DNA of 64,000 nucleotides from Acinetobacter corruptisaponis (GTDB lineage Bacteria > Pseudomonadota > Gammaproteobacteria > Pseudomonadales > Moraxellaceae), in the NCBI RefSeq assembly GCF_030053775.1, contig NZ_CP125670.1:124001-188000 (forward strand), in the 5' to 3' direction. Shown in pieces: positions 60,376-64,000 of this stretch. Under the pieces are notes generated by a model that did no database searches, was not told the DNA's origin, and saw only the letters and a list, made by a program, of their open reading frames with translations. A program made the position numbers and the translations under genes. Position 1 is the first letter of the stretch, and every line of letters begins with the position of its first letter.

Positions 60376-60887
60376 TTATATTCCATGTCAGTAGTAGGTC
60401 TTTTAAAAATATATTCTGACAATGAGAAGTGCATATCTGAAATAAAAACTTCTTCTTCAATTGCTTTCGTTACAGCTTCTTTTAAGTTTTTCTCAATAGC
60501 ATTTTTATTTTCGCCTTGTTCCAAAGAATTATTTTGTACAATTGAATGGTACATAGCTTTAATTATAAATAAGCTATCTGAAGAATATTTTATTACCTTT
60601 TCATCAGTGGAGCATTCAATAAACTTTTTTGTATGAAAAAAAGTGATTGGAAATTTTTCGATAATTTCTTTCAGTGAACCTATGCGTGAAATCAACAGTT
60701 TTGAGTTAATGAGTATACGGCTCAATTCGGTATCTACCATTGAAAGATAGATACAAGTTTTATCGAATGAAACTTGACCAATTAGCTCTGTAGAATTTAT
60801 TCCACGTACAAGCACGAAATCCTCAGCTTTTATCAAAGATTCAATTGCAGAATCACTTTGAATGGCTTCAAACATTGTCAGCTCCAT
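60372..60887 (-). CDS. Unknown protein
   Basis: This 171-residue soluble protein (LIKAEDFVLVRGINSTELIG; KNAIEKNLKEAVTKAIEEEV) overlaps both neighbours (4 bp downstream, about 20 bp upstream), so it is translated as part of a coupled operon. No motif recognised. Confidence 0.55.
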   Translation of the reverse strand: MELTMFEAIQSDSAIESLIKAEDFVLVRGINSTELIGQVSFDKTCIYLSMVDTELSRILINSKLLISRIGSLKEIIEKFPITFFHTKKFIECSTDEKVIKYSSDSLFIIKAMYHSIVQNNSLEQGENKNAIEKNLKEAVTKAIEEEVFISDMHFSLSEYIFKRPTTDMEYK

Positions 60888-61398
60888 TTGCTAATAATTG
60901 CAGTTTAAATTTTCCTGAATCCAAAAAGTCACATAACTTAGAGAATGGTAAATTTTTCTCTATAAGTAATTGTATAACTTTTAGGATATGAATAAATCCA
61001 TATTCAATAAATTGCCCTTTTACTTCAAACTCTATACTAAACTTGAAGTCTCCAACTGGACTCAATAATTTAGAAAAAAGAGTATTTTCCAATAAAAGTA
61101 TCTTTGAAATTGGCATCAACTTCACTTCTTCAGTGATTGCATCCAAGTAGTCTACTTGAAGTGTTTCTTTGCGAAAATACAATTTTATCTTTGATTTTCC
61201 AGTGATCTCAATTTCTTCATCAACTTCACTTAGTAGACAAATCTTACGGTTTTCAAAAAAACCATAGTAGTCTAAATGTACTGGCCTACCTGAACTTTTA
61301 TTTACAGCCTTAAATAAAGAATACTCATCTGGAGACAGACCTTGACTATAATTTTTTGCAATCAGGTCAATAATTTTTATTGACTGTTTGTTTACCAT
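60868..61398 (-). CDS. Unknown protein
   Basis: This 176-residue protein (KIIDLIAKNYSQGLSPDEYS; KIKLYFRKETLQVDYLDAIT) has a beta-rich middle. It overlaps the genes on both sides by a few bases. No signal peptide, membrane span or family. Its place downstream of an LPD1 protein is the only context. Confidence 0.55.
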   Translation of the reverse strand: MVNKQSIKIIDLIAKNYSQGLSPDEYSLFKAVNKSSGRPVHLDYYGFFENRKICLLSEVDEEIEITGKSKIKLYFRKETLQVDYLDAITEEVKLMPISKILLLENTLFSKLLSPVGDFKFSIEFEVKGQFIEYGFIHILKVIQLLIEKNLPFSKLCDFLDSGKFKLQLLANGADNV

Positions 61399-62075
61399 CT
61401 AAGTGCCATAAACGGAGCATTAATTAAATGTGCTTTTGTTTCCAGATCAAGAATGTGGTCTTGAGGATTATTAGCCGAAAGGTGATCTCTTAGAACATTC
61501 CTAATAGTCAGATTTATACTTTGATCTGCTTCATAATAAGACTTTGAAAAAAGAATGCCGAAATGGAGAACGTCTTTCAATGAGTACGCTTCAAACAGCG
61601 ACTCAGGGAAAAGTGCAATAGTTAGTGAACCTATGAGCGTTTCAAATTTAGACGGCTCACCCTGCTCCCCCACTTTCATAAACTCATTTATAGACACTGT
61701 TTTTGTTGAAAAAGATTCAGTTCCATCACCAATCTTAAATATCTCTGAATTACTCTCCGTCATCAAAGACATGTAAACTTGATTTTCGATGAAATCAAAC
61801 CCACAAACGATTTCATACCAGTCATCTCGATCTACATGGATAAATGAAGTGATGATGACTTTATTGTCTACTTCTTCTATCGAATAACCTCTTTTTGATT
61901 TCTCTTTAGAAACATACCCCTGCCCATCAGATTTTGGATATGAGTCCAACAATTCCGTTATGAAATCTTGAGTTTTTTCTTTGGGCAAATTTGCTACCTG
62001 ACGAACCTTTAAACCAAAAAGTTCAGAGCCAATGTCATAAGTATTTCGTATTGTTGTATTCATGGCCAGACTCAT
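61392..62075 (-). CDS. Unknown protein
   Basis: This 227-residue protein (NTYDIGSELFGLKVRQVANL; YEIVCGFDFIENQVYMSLMT) starts at ATG 62075 or 62063, and neither has a clear ribosome site. Two T/A boxes lie just upstream (62099-62133), so a promoter is likely here, inside the 3' end of the preceding gene. No family recognised. Confidence 0.55.
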   Translation of the reverse strand: MSLAMNTTIRNTYDIGSELFGLKVRQVANLPKEKTQDFITELLDSYPKSDGQGYVSKEKSKRGYSIEEVDNKVIITSFIHVDRDDWYEIVCGFDFIENQVYMSLMTESNSEIFKIGDGTESFSTKTVSINEFMKVGEQGEPSKFETLIGSLTIALFPESLFEAYSLKDVLHFGILFSKSYYEADQSINLTIRNVLRDHLSANNPQDHILDLETKAHLINAPFMALRW

Positions 62076-62098
62076 TGCTACGGAGATACATTAAGAGT

Positions 62099-62133
62099 AT
62101 TTTAAAAATTTTAAAGTGTCAATTTTTAAAAAT
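62099..62133 (-). promoter_or_regulatory. Paired T/A boxes
   Basis: ATTTTAAAAAT (62099-62109) and ATTTTTAAAAAT (62122-62133) have starts 23 bp apart, the same spacing as at 33834-33869. They lie upstream of 62075; the second overlaps the end of the preceding gene. Confidence 0.42.
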
Positions 62134-62526
62134 TTGTTCTTTGGGAAAATGTATATAAATGAGTTCAAGTTTGTCAAAATATCGCTCAACTAACATCTTT
62201 AGCCAAAAATAGAAAAATGGGGCTATCATACTAAATGATATGGATTTTAGTGCAGTAGTCGGTGTTACTTTAATCGGCTTAAATAATGACAAATCTTTAT
62301 TTTCTTCATATTCAAAAAGTATCTCTGAATCATGATCTTTGTTACGGCTGTAGTAATACATAAACTCCGATTCTGTAAGAAAACAAACTACAGGATATAG
62401 ATAAGTTGCACAGCTCTCTGGATCTACATAACCATCCATATATTTATATTTCAATTTTTCACTTTGCATTCGACAATAGCTGAGTAAAACTGTCTTCAAT
62501 TGAAAATTTGTATTATTTAGTTCCAT
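62119..62526 (-). CDS. Unknown small protein
   Basis: This 135-residue protein (SCATYLYPVVCFLTESEFMY) has a hydrophobic stretch near residue 100 (SFSMIAPFFYFWLKMLVERY) that may touch a membrane. Its ATG lies next to the stop of the LPD1 gene. No family recognised. Confidence 0.5.
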   Translation of the reverse strand: MELNNTNFQLKTVLLSYCRMQSEKLKYKYMDGYVDPESCATYLYPVVCFLTESEFMYYYSRNKDHDSEILFEYEENKDLSLFKPIKVTPTTALKSISFSMIAPFFYFWLKMLVERYFDKLELIYIHFPKEQIFKN

Positions 62527-62527
62527 A

Positions 62528-64000
62528 TCATACTCTCACAGAATTTTCTAACTCTGCGTTCACCTCAAGAGTGTTTTTAGCAGAATGTTTTGGTTTAAAA
62601 ACATACTCACGCAAACTTTGCATGGTCTCTTTGTAACTTTGCAATATCTCTACCCTATCTTGGCCAGAGGGTGTAATACCAGATCTTTCACCATTCGTTT
62701 TGGGATCTTCCATACATTGAACGATATAACCCACACTTACACCCTTTTCTTTAAAGAGATCCGTAACCAATGCTTCTCCACATCGTGCAAACTTCTCACA
62801 GGTTCTTGACCAGTAAGCATTAGCTGTAACATCGAGTAACCGAGCTTTACTTGCGAAATTATTCTTATTAAACATCGCATCTAATGAAAGATCATTATTA
62901 TTTTTTGATGAGTTAATTTTGAAAAATGCCTCTGCTCTATCAATCAAGATACGCAGTGATCTTTCTTTCATTTTATTATATTGAGGATCTGAATGCCGTA
63001 TAAGTTCACTAATTGCTAAGGGTAAAATCTGGCTTTGAATTATTTGAAAAGCAACAGCATGTATTTCATTTTCAAGTCCTTTTACATTTCTGTGTAATCT
63101 GAGATGACTGTATAATTCTCTAGTAGAGGCTATACTCTCCTGTCCAACTTCATTTTTAGCTCTCAATAACCGATTACTTTCCTCAGTTATCGGATTTGAT
63201 AACGTATATCTTCCAAAAGAGATATTGTCTTTTCTCAATGCAGCTCCAATAGCACGATACATACTAGCAGTATTAGACTGATGCAAACGAAGATCAGGTA
63301 TAAATAAGGGATTTTTATAATGTTGATCCAATTCTATTGTTTTAAGTCTATAAAGACTATCAACAATCTCACTCATCGTTTTATTCAGAAATTGAGCAGC
63401 ATCATCTTTGCCAATTTCTCTAACAGCATTAATTAATTGGTCTTTTTTTATTATTAATCTCTGTAATGAGTTTTCAATCACTTCCTCAGAACGTACTTTA
63501 ATTAGATTTATACCCTCTTTAGTGAATATTTCATCAGCTTCCATTTTGCCATTCAATTTTTTTTGCAAATTATAAAAGGACTTAAGTATTGGGTTTGAAT
63601 CAATAATATATTTTGAACTTTCATAATCAACATCTGCCATGAGTTCACTCAAATAATAATTTTTCTCTACAGCATTAAAACTACCACTTTTGTAAACTAA
63701 CTTTTTCGTTTGTTCCTCTAAAACCCTCGCAGCATAGTGATCTAATGAGTGAAACCATTCATGTGATACTGAACCTGCACCACGTACTTTTGTTAAATTA
63801 AATATTTGACTATAAGGCTCATAATGCGCTGCTGCTGCACCTCTGCCTGCTCTACCTCTTGCACCGAATGCTATTGCCAATTCACCATTAAATGAAATAT
63901 CAGAGTCAGTCAAGTTCAATACATTTTTTAGCTCACTTAAGCCATCATAAGTAATGTTTAGTAGTTCCTGTCTTTCATTTTGTGTAACCCAATTACCAAA
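62528..64000 (-). CDS. LPD1-domain protein, C-terminal part (runs off right edge)
   Basis: The frame stays open to base 64000, so the start lies outside; TTG 63919 is internal. Near the visible N-terminus FGNWVTQNERQELLN, LAIAFGARGRAGRGAAAAHY and GAGSVSHEWFHSLDHYA match the LPD1 domain. That domain has a metallopeptidase-like HEWFH motif and occurs in polyvalent proteins of conjugative elements and phages. The remaining 400 residues are helical. Such proteins are thought to enter the recipient with the DNA and protect it. Downstream small genes follow closely. Confidence 0.78.
   Translation of the reverse strand, partial: FGNWVTQNERQELLNITYDGLSELKNVLNLTDSDISFNGELAIAFGARGRAGRGAAAAHYEPYSQIFNLTKVRGAGSVSHEWFHSLDHYAARVLEEQTKKLVYKSGSFNAVEKNYYLSELMADVDYESSKYIIDSNPILKSFYNLQKKLNGKMEADEIFTKEGINLIKVRSEEVIENSLQRLIIKKDQLINAVREIGKDDAAQFLNKTMSEIVDSLYRLKTIELDQHYKNPLFIPDLRLHQSNTASMYRAIGAALRKDNISFGRYTLSNPITEESNRLLRAKNEVGQESIASTRELYSHLRLHRNVKGLENEIHAVAFQIIQSQILPLAISELIRHSDPQYNKMKERSLRILIDRAEAFFKINSSKNNNDLSLDAMFNKNNFASKARLLDVTANAYWSRTCEKFARCGEALVTDLFKEKGVSVGYIVQCMEDPKTNGERSGITPSGQDRVEILQSYKETMQSLREYVFKPKHSAKNTLEVNAELENSVRV

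Noticed and set aside
1..64000. Relaxase and replication initiator
   Set aside because: I looked for HUH/MOB motifs and Rep-like proteins and saw none. They probably lie outside the window.
1..64000. XerC/XerD (pdif) modules typical of Acinetobacter plasmids
   Set aside because: No convincing 28-bp pdif pair was seen by eye. A motif scan would be decisive.

Overview
The window looks like part of a large, AT-rich, self-transmissible plasmid of an Acinetobacter species. This rests on low GC, two insertion sequences with the ends, length and split transposase of ISAba1, an IS30 remnant that resembles ISAba125, and a FabI that reads as the Acinetobacter enzyme. There is no rRNA, tRNA or housekeeping block. 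Both edges cut a gene. No replication initiator and no relaxase catalytic domain is visible.

Region 1 (1-12.3 kb) is an accessory island. Inverted copies of an 858-bp IS5-family element (649-1506 and 6577-7434) bracket a GMC alcohol oxidase, an aldehyde dehydrogenase, a divergent AraC regulator and the 3' end of an outer-membrane transporter gene. Next comes a secreted SdsA1-type alkyl sulfatase, preceded by a nested pair of IS3-family elements. Sulfatase, alcohol oxidase and aldehyde dehydrogenase would together turn an alkyl sulfate such as SDS into a fatty acid; that pathway is inferred.

Region 2 (12.3-28.1 kb, minus strand) carries a SMEK-domain gene and a type IVB (Dot/Icm, MPF_I) conjugation block. 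In transcription order it holds a DotJ-like protein, DotI, DotH, DotG, DotF-like, DotE-like, DotP-like, a DotN-like HNH protein (its start replaced by an IS1-family element), an unknown, DotO and DotL. This is the Legionella icm order.

Region 3 (28.1-36.7 kb) contains short CCG-N4-CGG repeats spaced about 18 bp, both in intergenic DNA and, in phase, inside a tyrosine-recombinase-like gene. It also holds a 4.1-kb composite transposon (29014-33118) with a perfect 9-bp target duplication. That unit carries an integron attC with its cassette-like ORF and a second fabI. The FabI has Ser at position 95, the site of the Gly95Ser change I recall from triclosan-resistant A. baumannii, and an ISAba1-type outward promoter faces the gene.

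Region 4 (36.7-54 kb) reads dotD-dotC-dotB-icmT-parM-parR?-dotM, a DsbC/G-like thiol protein, unknown transfer-associated genes, parA-parB, a dead IS3-family copy that clips a neighbouring gene, two small secreted proteins, and a peptidoglycan hydrolase that joins M23 and transglycosylase domains. Region 5 (54-64 kb) has dotA/traY and two unknown plus-strand genes, then a minus-strand operon of unknown proteins downstream of an LPD1-domain protein that runs off the right edge. Many start regions share an ATTTTTTAAAAAT palindrome, which could be a regulon operator.
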